From Nymphalis io (lineage: Eukaryota > Arthropoda > Insecta > Lepidoptera > Nymphalidae): DNA of 64,000 bases. The translations under genes were made by a program, and so were the position numbers. Below, one piece after another: positions 50,001-59,000 of the stretch (the stretch's first letter is position 1; the number at the start of each line of letters is the position of its first letter). Where the stretch lies: positions 2,929,001-2,993,000 of the forward strand of contig NC_065897.1 of assembly GCF_905147045.1 (NCBI RefSeq). Reading direction: 5' to 3'. Under the pieces are notes generated by a model that made no database searches, was not told the origin of the DNA, and was given only the letters and a program-made list of their open reading frames with translations.

Positions 50001-52066
50001 AGCAGCACTGAGCGCTTTCTATCGACTGTATCACGGCGAGTGCTCTGAGGAATTATTCTCTCTAATTCCTGCTTCCCCCTTCCTTCTTAAGTCCACGCGA
50101 GCTGGTTCTCGATGTCACCGCCTAACTGTGACATCAATTCCATCGCGAACAAAGAAATTTGGCAACTCCTTTCTTTGTCGCACTTCCAAAAAATGGAATT
50201 CCTTACCAGCTCACGTATTCCCCTCCTCTTACAACCCGGGTTCCTTCAAACGAGGCGTGAAGAGGCATCTTGCGGGCCGGCAAGGCGAAGGCGGCTAGTG
50301 CAGAACGTTTTTCCCGTCTGTACTGGCCGTCGTCGCGTTTGGACTCTACTACCACTTACCATCAGGTGGAGTAGAGTCATTTGCCCTCCCGGCGATATAA
50401 AAAAAAAAAAAAAAACTAATGATTAATTCAAGGTCTCAACCGATGATATCATATTAATTCAATGTCAATGTTGGCTATTTGTCTTTAGTCCTATGATTGA
50501 AATATACTAGACATTACCTGTTGGATGAGATCGGATATATATATAATTAATTATGATAAATATTATTCAAACTTTTTTCGTCAGCAAGTCAGTATAGCAG
50601 GCATTAATCCGGTTCGTCGGTCCTGTGCAGGTGGTGGAGGGCGTGTACAGCATGGAGGGCTCGATCGTGCCGCTGGCCGCGGTGGTCGCGCTCAAGAAGC
50701 AGCTCGGGCTGCAGCTGTACCTGGACGAGGCGCACTCCGTGGGCGCCATGGGCCCGCGCGGCCGCGGGGTGACGGACCACTGCGGCGTCGACCCGCGCGA
50801 CGTGGACGTGCTCATGGGCACCTTCACCAAGAGCTTCGGCGCCGCCGGCGGGTACATCGCCGGTCAGTCTGATCATGCTATCTGAGCTGATGTTTGAAAA
50901 TTTTATTTATATTGTACGTGTGTTCACTTCTCACTTCGAAATGTTAGAGGTCGGTTTCAACGAGTCCACTCTGTTGACAGGCTCGGCCGAACTTGTGAAC
51001 TGTGTTCGCGCACAAGGACACGCTCACGCGTACGCGCACGCAATGGCACCGTGCGTGGCGGCGCAAGTGCTGGCAGCCATGCGCGCCATCACCTCCCCGG
51101 AAGGCGTCGCGCGCGTGCGGCGCCTTCGCGACAACACGCACTACTTCCGGCAGCGTCTGCGCGAGATGGGCGTGCTGACGTTCGGCCACGAGGACTCGCC
51201 CGTGGTGCCCATGCTGGTCTACACGTTCAGCAAGATGGCGGCTACAGTCGAGCGGCTCACGGCGCGAGGGGTAGCCACCGTCGGGGTCGGCTTCCCCGCC
51301 ACGCCACTCAACAAGGCACGCATACGGTAAGCCGCGCTTCGCTAATTATGTCCTCCTGACTGATTTAACCACGGCTGCCATTCTCAATGGATAATTCACA
51401 TGATCCCCTACCTTGTGAGATAGGTAATAATAATAATAATGTCCTCCAGACCGATTTCGGTCACGGTGGCCAATCTCAAGAGAGATTAGCCAACTACGCA
51501 GGAGATATTATAGTGCACAAGTGTGTGCGCAAACACAGGTGCACTCTCTATTCCTTAACTCTCATAATCCGATAGGACGACAATCGTACACGACCGGAAA
51601 GAGGTCAGGCGTAGGACCAACTAATTAATTACTTTACGTGCTTTCCGAGGCACGGGAGTGTACACACTTCCAACTTCCACACTCCGGGCTGCTACTGAGA
51701 ATTTTCTGACAGAAAAACCCAATAACTTTTTATTGGCCCGACCTGGGAATTGAACCCAGGACCTCCGGATCTGCGGCCTTATATCAAGCCACTAGACCAA
51801 CGAGGCAGTCATGAGTTAGGTACTAGACCAATGAATGTATACTCGGTACACCTGTTATAGAGCTTATTGTTAAAAAAATAATGAAATTGTATATAATAAA
51901 AAGTGAGTTCCTTGGCTCTGTTACAAGATAGTAATCGACTAAAGCCGTTTGAAAAAATATCAGGTTCTGTCTGTCGGCGGCGCACACTCGCGAGCAGCTG
52001 GACGAGTGCCTGGCCGCCGTGGAGGCCGTCGTGGACGAGGTCGGCCTGCGCTACTCGCGGCGCTAA
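35087..52066 (+). CDS. lace: Serine palmitoyltransferase subunit 2 (SPTLC2/lace), 543 aa
   Basis: Pyridoxal-phosphate enzyme of the ER membrane. With SPTLC1 it condenses serine and palmitoyl-CoA, the first step of sphingolipid synthesis. Exons: 35087-35254, 38545-38739, 46792-46946, 47029-47233, 47599-47826, 50631-50862, 50981-51326, 51964-52066; all GT-AG and in frame. A membrane segment is at residues ~86-110. Family blocks follow in order: GYAPLYNPFEQFYSR, CINLGSYNYLGFA, VVFGMGFATNALGLP, SDENNHASL, VEGVYSMEGSIV, LDEAHSVGAMGPRGRG, MGTFTKSFGAAGGYI with the cofactor lysine at about residue 384, HEDSPVVPML, VGFPATPLN, FCLSAAHTREQ. Length is close to animal SPTLC2. Exon 1 is AT-rich, while exons 2-8 use mostly G/C in third positions. 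Intron 3 is only 82 bases. Intron 5 contains a LINE. A possible 5' UTR acceptor lies 12 bases before the ATG. Confidence 0.95.
35255..37465. other. lace intron 1, no feature
   Basis: AT-rich intron with no supportable exon or repeat. A fragment near 37400-37450 resembles the SINE family 3 tail (gcgcaattggctcgtctagc) but is too decayed to delimit. Confidence 0.4.
37474..37736 (+). mobile_element. SINE family 2, diverged copy
   Basis: tagtagggctttgtgcaagc to the hairpin block cactcaccatcaggtggcac and an A-rich end. Several small deletions. Confidence 0.8.
37773..37970 (+). mobile_element. 5'-truncated LINE tail with 18-bp target duplication
   Basis: The segment starts gtgacggtagcatgagaaag and ends cgtttttccagcgataaaaa. 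Identical copies of caggtggattattggcct flank it (37755-37772 and 37971-37988). A-tail plus long direct repeat is the signature of target-primed reverse transcription. The tail resembles R1-type lepidopteran LINE 3' ends (from memory, not searched). It contains no coding sequence. Confidence 0.8.
38965..39120 (+). mobile_element. Decayed non-LTR element 3' region
   Basis: ttactagctgacccgtccga followed by tttgtgggattt resembles the start of a widespread lepidopteran non-LTR tail. The right end is not definable. Confidence 0.4.
39628..39811 (-). mobile_element. SINE family 1, 5'-truncated
   Basis: A minus-strand copy from cagtaacagcctgttaatgt to tccttcaccgttaaactttc. The tRNA-like head is missing. 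The hairpin at 39832-39876 lies just beyond the truncated end. Confidence 0.8.
39832..39876. repeat. Perfect hairpin: 20-bp arms, 5-nt loop
   Basis: aaactaaaactttctaatgt, loop accac, acattagaaagttttagttt. It sits about 20 bases beyond the 5' end of a truncated SINE, inside lace intron 2. Confidence 0.9.
39996..41156 (-). pseudogene. Decayed retrotransposon ORF1-like gene
   Basis: Three minus-strand fragments appear to belong to one broken reading frame. First, 41156-40935 (KDVTKLLKEFDPDVQSTF, ending SELQKKIQS). Next, after a frameshift at an A-run, 40912-40691 (TVTNPEIVKNVQSIKPTL, PNSRIPTYRDIVYSDD). Then, after more shifts and stops, 40300-40011 (YISRALKTVTESDIKEHIHD, AFNSFKVKIHASRMSKFLET, FWSAGLVCRRFRE). 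The last block resembles C-terminal regions of arthropod non-LTR ORF1/gag-like proteins. That is recalled from the family, not searched. It lies antisense in lace intron 2 and has no intact frame. No linked reverse transcriptase was found next to it. Confidence 0.6.
41944..42248 (-). mobile_element. SINE family 1, full-length with 11-bp duplication
   Basis: A minus-strand copy running from tail (cgtaacagcctgtgaatgtc) to head (ctggaccatctcagctc). The repeat aaacataagtc flanks it exactly (41933-41943 and 42249-42259). Confidence 0.9.
42640..42794 (+). mobile_element. Solo tail of the intron-5 LINE family
   Basis: cttcaaacgaggcgtgaaga onward matches the last ~150 bases of the LINE at 48241-50415, including ccacttaccatcaggtggag and the A-tail. 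It differs by small deletions (the gcgaaggcg segment is absent). It is a severely 5'-truncated second copy in the same gene. Confidence 0.88.
43047..43342 (+). mobile_element. SINE family 2, young copy
   Basis: Near-identical to the copies at 15863 and 44758, with an A-tail of about 14. Lies in lace intron 2. Confidence 0.88.
43571..43745 (-). mobile_element. SINE family 2-related variant
   Basis: Poly-T then gggccacctgatgataaatg and gccaccaaacttgggaactc share the tail and middle of family 2. The head portion (caccagactagtgccgaagc) is different, so this is a subfamily with another 5' part. Confidence 0.6.
44190..44398 (+). mobile_element. RTE-like non-LTR 3' end
   Basis: ttactagcttccgcacgcgg, cgcccgcgtg, aatttcatcaaaatctgttc and gtaacaaaaagacagagtta occur in order, ending in attcataatattattattg. 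This is the classic lepidopteran tail; no coding part is present. Confidence 0.65.
44758..45054 (+). mobile_element. SINE family 2, young copy
   Basis: actggtggtagggctttgtg to ccgccttcctattctataaa plus an A-tail. It lies only 1.4 kb from a near-identical copy in the same orientation. Confidence 0.88.
45619..45918 (-). mobile_element. SINE family 3, head-truncated
   Basis: ctccagaccgatttcggcca to ctttttattggcccgatt. The tRNA-like head is absent, and its place is taken by the target duplication of the adjoining family 1 SINE. Confidence 0.8.
45940..46199 (-). mobile_element. SINE family 1 with 20-bp duplication
   Basis: A minus-strand copy flanked by gaatatgaatcttayagaca (45920-45939 and 46200-46219, one mismatch). 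The B-box region of the head is deleted. It inserted next to the truncated family 3 SINE. Confidence 0.85.
46539..46622 (-). mobile_element. SINE family 1, decayed tail
   Basis: gggaatgtcccacttttgga and aatgcgggtcgatggaatat match family 1 with many changes. Only the 3' third remains. Confidence 0.5.
48241..50415 (+). mobile_element. 5'-truncated Jockey/CR1-group LINE
   Basis: A non-LTR retrotransposon in sense orientation within lace intron 5. It has an open reverse-transcriptase frame, a 3' UTR with ccacttaccatcaggtggag, and an A-tail of about 17. Seven bases, ctaatga, are repeated on both sides (48234-48240 and 50416-50422), a plausible target duplication. The endonuclease region is missing, and a TAA precedes the frame. 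Hence it is a truncated insertion and probably immobile on its own. Confidence 0.88.
48259..50298 (+). CDS. LINE reverse transcriptase fragment, 679 aa
   Basis: C-terminal part of a LINE ORF2. Reverse-transcriptase motifs are intact and in order: KASGPDGIPAIVLKK, KKGDRSDPANYRPIAITSV, RQYGFRPKRSTGDLL, LDISKAFDRVWH (catalytic Asp, residue ~310), NAGVPQGSVLSP (~366) and YADDS (~395). The typical C-terminal block EALDRLQRRAVRIIGD and WNSLPAHVFPSSYNPGSFKR follows. The N-terminal apurinic-type endonuclease is absent, so the first Met is only the first one after truncation. No internal stop or frameshift in 679 codons implies recent insertion. Clade (Jockey, Daphne or CR1-like) is not resolved by eye. 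Confidence 0.9.
   Translation: MLGMEYYIPSSDLVSRSTRNRWFTRECADAVSAKQAAYRKWINGCISGASNIDSLKANYNKNSKSCTKAYTRADAQRIVQIGHDLVSHPRGSRSFWRLTKSVQNNFCQPSLPPLRNPDGSLAHSPQEQADLLAKLFADNSVIDDCSALPPTIPACGHTMPDIKIRQRDVRAELQSLDVRKASGPDGIPAIVLKKCAAELSPVLTRQFQLSLSSGSVPEAWRRANVQAVPKKGDRSDPANYRPIAITSVLCKVMERILNNQLIHYLEDHCLINDRQYGFRPKRSTGDLLAYVTHLWGEAIDKHGESLAVSLDISKAFDRVWHRSLLSKLPAYGLPAQLCTWIASFLHKRSLRVLVDGCALQFYVVNAGVPQGSVLSPTLFLLHINDMLSLGNIHCYADDSTVHGGYHGRAVAGRAETEERRENLVIELDRTLDLIAKWGSDNLVEFNAKKTQVCALTAKKSTFSPLPSLCGTPLVMQSKIAMLGIDVRCDLSPRDYIEAVIKTASRKLGVLNKVRRFFTPQQLCLLYKTQVRSCVEYCSHLWDGSAKYLLEALDRLQRRAVRIIGDVKVTNTLEPLQLRREIAALSAFYRLYHGECSEELFSLIPASPFLLKSTRAGSRCHRLTVTSIPSRTKKFGNSFLCRTSKKWNSLPAHVFPSSYNPGSFKRGVKRHLAGRQGEGG
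51427..51811 (-). mobile_element. SINE family 3, full-length with 11-bp duplication
   Basis: A minus-strand copy from the (aat)n tail and gtcctccagaccgatttcgg to the head ctagaccaacgaggcagtca. It is flanked by tgagataggta / tgagttaggta (51416-51426, 51812-51822). It sits in the last lace intron, 150 bases before the terminal exon. Confidence 0.87.
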
Positions 52067-52199
52067 GGCCTCGCGCGCCGCCCGCCCCGCGCGCCCCGCG
52101 CGCCCCGCGCCGCACCCCCGCGCACGCCCGGCGGGGATGTGGGCGCACGGCGAGTGCCCGCCTTCGTTGTTGTTTCATAGTATATACGTTATTATTCTC

Positions 52200-52205
52200 A
52201 ATAAA
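52200..52205 (+). terminator. lace: Poly(A) signal of lace
   Basis: AATAAA 134 bases after the lace stop codon. The 3' UTR before it is strikingly GC-rich (repeated cgcgccccg blocks), continuing the composition of the last exon. Confidence 0.7.
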
Positions 52206-52219
52206 TTATTTTTTCAAGC

Positions 52220-53035
52220 TTTTTTTTCTTTTATTTACGGAATTATTTTTTGGTGAAGCATAAATAATATATAAAATCCGAAAAAATATACCTATATAAA
52301 TTAAATTAAAAAAAAAAAAAATGTTTGACAGATCACAAGCGTACGAAAGGTTATCTACGAGCGGGCGTTGTCGGAGTTTCAAGTGACCCAGTGCCGTATC
52401 GCAGAGTTCGGACACTGACATATTACGATGATTTAGTGTTCGTAATAATTACGATGTCCGCGACAATATACATCTTATTTTCATTGTATTTATTTATTAT
52501 ACAGAGCTTACAGCTATTATGTACATAGGTGATACATAAACAAATTGCATCACTGCCAATTATAAATATACATATAGCATCGTTGCTGTAAAAATGATGA
52601 TTAATGTTTGTCGATCGATAGCGGTGATTTGGGGCAGATAGCCGATATCTATTGATAAGCCTTACGTGGAATCTAAACGCGCCGTGACAACATCAGCAGC
52701 GACACGCCTGTATCGTTCACACGAAATATGTCGTTTTAAGCTTTTGTCTAGGGTTTTTACATTCATATATACAGATAACTTCATTTTAAATAAATACGCA
52801 GTATCGCAGCGCGTCGCCGCTTCAACGCTCCACATTTGTGTTAATTTACGAAATATGTCGCCCGTATAAAGTCTATATAACATTTATTAAACATTAAGTA
52901 AAACTGATTGTTGCGTAACACGTTAATAAATCTCCAATAATTTTAACGCGTATAATAATATGTTCATTATGTGAAGTTCATATATTTTATAGACCACGTG
53001 CATAACACTTTATATACATTATATAAGTGTTTTAA
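52220..53035 (+). promoter_or_regulatory. lace-SIDT intergenic interval
   Basis: About 800 bases separate the lace poly(A) signal from the SID-1-like ATG, so the latter's promoter should lie here. No clear TATA/initiator pair was identified. The short frames have no coding character. Confidence 0.35.
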
Positions 53036-56000
53036 ATGAAAGTGATGTACGGTGTGTGTGTAGTGTTGTTACTTGTCGGCTGCGCGTGCGCAAGTCAGTC
53101 GACAGTAACAGTTTTGCAGTTACAGTGAGTTTTAAGTATTTACACACATTGACAAGTATATAATGAAGATATGTAACGTATTTTATATACACTTTTATTT
53201 ACATTTTCTAATAATAAACGAAATACAAAGTACCGTTCTACGGTCCCTCGTACAGTAGTTTGTTGTTCAAACGTTGGATTGATAATGGTCAATTGCGGTC
53301 ATTCCAGTGGCTTACTATCAATTTTAGCGGGTCAAGGATTCGCCGAAATTGCGTATGCGTATAAAATGATATTAAAATGATTATAATAGAATTTTTCATG
53401 GATACGTTAATAAATCTCGTAGAAATAATATTTCGTTCGAGAGCAGCACTCATAATGTCTGTTAGTTTGTTTTATTAGTCTTTTTGTTTAAAAACAATTG
53501 AAAATATCTTTGGAATGTGTCGCGATTTTCTCATTTTGATGTATGTAATTACGTTCAAATCTCTAATATACTGAACGCGATCATGGCAACGCCATGTGCC
53601 AACAGTAAACATTGTAATACAAAGATTATTATCTTCCGACATCGATGACTTTGTGTGCCGGTTTATAAAAATATACTTGTATGTCACTACAGATTAACCT
53701 ACAATGAAATACACACGCTGTCCATCAATAACACTATTGAGTATATATTGGAATTTACGCCGGTAAGTAATTTTTTTAAGATTACTTTTTAATAAAATAA
53801 TATAAATAGATCCTATTGTAATTATAATTTCGAGAGTTTTACAAAAAAAAATAACCCGACAAACGCAACAAAATCTTTGTTTAGACGATATAACACTGAC
53901 TTTATTACGTTTAATTTAATGGAATATTTTAATAAAACTTATCGTATACCAAGATATTCTACTGCAAAACAGCAGTACTTGGTAGTGTTGTGTTCCGGTT
54001 TGAAGGGTGAGCCAGTGTAATTACAGGTACAAGGGACATAAAATTTTAGTTTCCAAGGTTGGTGCGATGTAAGCGATGGTTAACATTTCTTATAATTCCT
54101 ATGTCTATGGGCGTTGGTGACCACTTACCATCAGGTGGCTCAAATGCTCGTCCTACTTATAATATAAAAAAAATAATTAAATATGAGTATAATTAATGGG
54201 ATCAATAGACTTACTATTTGGATAGTCTTTATAAACAAAAGTATTTTTTTTTTATCTTAATAGCTCTGTAGATGTAATAATACTGATTACACCAGGAACT
54301 GGCTTTGTTTTTGTTTATTTTATGCGTTTACCGTTTTCTCATTTCTTCATCTTGTGATAGTATGCATTTACTTTTGATATGATGCCCTCCAAAGTTATCT
54401 TTAAAGGAGAGAAGCTAATCGCATAGGATTTATTATTGGTCTAGGGTCTAGACCAGCGATACCCAACCTTCTCTTTATAGAGGCACAAACACGTGTTAGT
54501 CATGGTATAGGTAATTAATCAAATGTAATTAATCATATTTCAACATTTTTTTTACCATGTCATGACGTTTCACACACTTTACAGTGTCCGTGGCCTTAAA
54601 CAGTTGTTTAATTCAAATTATTTAGGTATTAATAAAAACCTTTGAAATTTAAAATAGTTCACAATAAAGTAACATCAAGTGGGCCAACCTCAAAAGCCCG
54701 GGCCACAGATTGAGTACTGGTCTAGACCGACGAGGCAGTATGATATAAATGTCAAATAATATTATTACAAAGTACATATTAAGGTGACAAATGGTTTGCA
54801 GCCGCAGCCGTTGCCACTAGCGGCCCCCAGCCTGGTGTGGGTGCAGAGCGTGGGCGCCGACACCGCGCACCCCGTGCTCGTCACCGCGCGCCAGAGAGCC
54901 GGTACAAACGCGTCTCCATTAATAAAATCATACCATTATAAAAGCTGTATATTCGCTGGTGGTTTTATGCAGGCCATGATACCGCCAATAAGTGAGCCAG
55001 TGTAATTATCTGCAAAAAGAATATGAACTCATAGATCCTACGGTAGGCGATGCACTTTCATATGTTGTCAATTAATACGCCCCACCGACTCCCATATAAT
55101 AATAATTAGCTCTTCAGAATGTAGCGCACTTTTAATAATTTTTTTTAAAATTAATATGTAAATAAGGATCACGTCAGTTCGCCTTTTCCTCTTTTCTATG
55201 ATAGAAAAAAATAGGGAATAGGTATATTAATGTAAAACCAAAAACATAAATATAATAAATTCAGTAATAAGTTTATAATTTTATTACATATAGATTAAAT
55301 CCCTTTCAGGCGCAGTAACATGGCAGATTCCGTACGAATCAGACGCGCACACTCTGTACGAGTTGGAGCGCACGTTATGTCCAGACGACACCGCAGACGG
55401 TGGCAGCGACAGCTGCGGTGAGTGCACAGCGTGTAGAGTGGATGTAATGGATCACAGAGATATTTGATCTTTAGATTAGACCAAAATTATGAGTTACACT
55501 ACCAAAACAACCATTCATTTCCTGGTTAGGGAGTGGATTACATCTAAAAACAATTCTGATAAATTAAGTACCCTGTTATCAAGCGAGTTAGTATAATATG
55601 GAGGATTGTATCAGCCTCAGCCTGATTGACTACAAGGCACTAGAGTAGAACGGACGCCTGGCACTCGCATGAGATGTAATTGCCAATCCTAACCGATGTG
55701 TACGCAGAGGGCCAAACTCGCACCGCTTTCTCGCTGCACATATCGTCGGCGTGCGCGGCGCCGACCTCCCTGCGCGTGCGTGTGTCGCAGCCGTTCGTGT
55801 GGGACCTGCCCTTCGCGCGGGCCGTCACCGTCAGTGCCACTCAGGTACTATAGTACAGTAGTAAGCGAGGACGTCCTCAACGTTAAGTACGTGAGATGTC
55901 GTTGTTATTTTGTTTTGCTTTGTTAATAATGAATTATCAAAACTAATGTGTGGGTCCCTAGTCAATGCCTCGTGTGACGCACTACCGATTCATCGAGGGA

Positions 56001-59000
56001 CAGACCAGCGTGCGGCTAATAGTCTCCTCCGAAAACGAGGTGTGCGCCACTCTCTCCGTGCAAAACTACTCGGTGAGATTAATGATAATAAATCTTTCGT
56101 CATACGATAATACATTCATCTATTTATATTAAACGAACGATGCGTACGTTTCAGTGCCCGATCGCTCAGACGGTGACGGACGTGTCGACGAGCGGGCTGC
56201 GGTTGACAATGATGCGCTCGGGCGCTGTGCAACTCTCCGTGAGTATTTATTTTCTGTTACATTTTTTGAATAAAAAAAATACTTTACACGCGGTTAATCT
56301 ACGAGATAAAGAGGTCGCTCGAGTTTCAAGTTAAAAGTTAGTCATTCATAAAGAAACAATGAACGGAACGAGTCGACATTGAATAAACACGTCGGTTACC
56401 GGTTGCAGAGGAGCGAGTACCCGCTCGGGTTCTACGTGGTGGCGCTGGTGCTGCCGTCGGAGCAGGCGTGCGGCGGCGCGGCGGCGGGCGAGCGCGACTG
56501 GCTGTGGGCCGCCGCGCTGCTCGGCGCCGACGCCGCGCGCGCGCGCTCGCTCGCCCGCCACAAGGCCTTCACCATCTCCGTGGAGGTCGAACTGAACTGC
56601 TTATAATTTTTTTTATGTCTTATTATTTACATTTCTGCACCGATATCTCCTTAATATAATAGCGTAGCAGTTGTTTACGTAGAAATAAAAATAAGAAAGT
56701 TATATACCATAAAATTCCTACAAAAATAAAATGTCCTACAAAGGGATAACCGCACAGCTTGATATTGAAGTCAAAGGAACTCAAAATTATAATGAGTTAT
56801 GCAGGTGAAGCTTTTTTTACTGAACCATTTTTTGTCGACAGGCGGCATTAACTCGCGAACAGTACGCGGTGGCCGCGGTGGTGACGCTGTTTCTGTTCCT
56901 CGCGTTCTACGTGATATTCGGTGCGCTCGTGTTGGCGCAGCGCTGGCCGCCCTTCGCCAAGTACGTGCTTCCTAAGGCCGTGCTTGCTTCGCAGACCGAT
57001 GCTATTGACGCTAGCGGTACCACCTATTTTTTCAAATATCCATTTACTTATATCCATTATCAACAATACACAATTGTAAAGCGTATAAGCGATACTGTTG
57101 TATAAGATGAACTTCCTCTTCGTGGCATCTGTTAGTATTTGAATTATTGAAAAATGTTAAAATTTAATCAATAAATTATTCTTCTAATTTTAGCCGCAGA
57201 GCAAGCCCTGGATGGACAATCCGAAATCAGATCTGAAGGGACGACTCCCGCTCGCCTTCGCCGTCGCGGATCCGGTGAGCGCTACTTTGACACTTCACTC
57301 AAATCGCTCACGCTGCCCATAGAATGTTTTCCACGATGTAACAACTCATATGATGCCACAGATGTGACGTTCGACAGCAGCGACAACAGCGACTCGGACG
57401 ATTCCAGCGCACCCGCAGCACTTCCCGCATCCAGCACGCCCGTCGGAACACCTGCTGGCGCTAACCAAAATTCCAGCAACGAAAACCGTACCAGTACTTC
57501 ACCCGCTAGCGCCAGCCAGGTCCCCGCCAACGAGAGCGCAGTCACGCCGCCCGCAGCTACCGGCCGGACCGATGTGGACGGCGCCCAATCCGCCGCGACG
57601 CCTAATGGGCGAACCGACGGGACTGAAATACAAGTATGAGCTACGATTACTAGCAACAATAAAATCTTATCAGGAATCGCTAATTTCTTCTCTTCCGCGT
57701 ATGATACCCATCGATAGCCATTCGAGGTGTTTGTACTAGTATATATATGTACATATGCATATAACGAGCTTATTATAAAATGTTATTATTAAATACGAGA
57801 AGTGGATTATGTCCATTATACATTATTTGCACAAATTTAGAGTTTGACATTGCAAATAATGTAGTAGTTGTCCGAGCTGAGCCGCCGCTCCCCCCAGGGC
57901 CCGTTCGGGCTGCCGGCGCGCCTGCGGCTGGCGGCGCTGGCGCGGCGCGGCGGCCGCACGCTGCGCGCGCGCTCCGACCGCTACCTGTACACGCTGTACA
58001 CCGTCGCCGTCTTCTACGCGCTGCCCGTCGTGCAGTTCGTCATCGCCTTCCAGATCGTTAGTGGCCTTTATATTCACCTACGTCGTCGCCATTCGATCAC
58101 GAGATTCGCACTGTTACACAGTGGGGTCTCTCATCCGAATAATTTTACGGATGCGACGTTTTCTTTTTAATGAAATGTTCAGAATGTTTACAAATTTGAT
58201 ACATTTGAGCACGTGTGATCGGTAGATCCTGAACGTGTCGGGCTCGCTGGACATCTGCTACTACAACTTCCTGTGCGCGCACCGCGCGGGCGCGCTCAGC
58301 GACTTCAACCACGTGCTGTCCAACCTGGGGTACTTGCTGCTGGGCGCGCTGTTCCTGCTGCAAGTGCGCCGCCGACGACTGCGCCGCAAGCGACAGCCTC
58401 GACACCAGGTGAGCTCGATCATCAAAGAATTATCTTTAAATTATAGGTTTACTAGATAATGGAGCATTGTGCAAACCGTTATGGAGTTCCGGTTGAATTT
58501 GATTGCACTACAGGCAGAAGGAAAATATCATCTTAATTTACTAGGTTGGTGGCGCATTGGCAATAATAAAACAAGTAATGGTTAATATGTCTATAGGTCA
58601 CCACTTACCACCAGGGGACCTACTTGCCAGTCTGCCTACCTAATACAATTTAAAAAAAAAACAATCATTTCATATCCATGAGGTAGTTTTCATAGATGCT
58701 TTTGTGTTATATCTCCTGTATTATTATTATTTCTGTATTAAAATTAAATCTATGCGAGTGAGTTAATAAATGATGTACTAATTATATATATGGTTAAATC
58801 ATTAATTTATTATTATTATGTAAAATTGTAAATAAACGTTACATACATTTCAGGATTACGGCATTCCGGCGCACTACGGGCTGCTGTCGGCACTGGGTGC
58901 AGGTATGATGGTGGTGGCCGTGCTCTCAGCCAGCTACCACGTTTGCCCCAACAGGCTCAACTTCCAGTTTGGTAAGTTACATTGGTTAATGAGTGTATTA

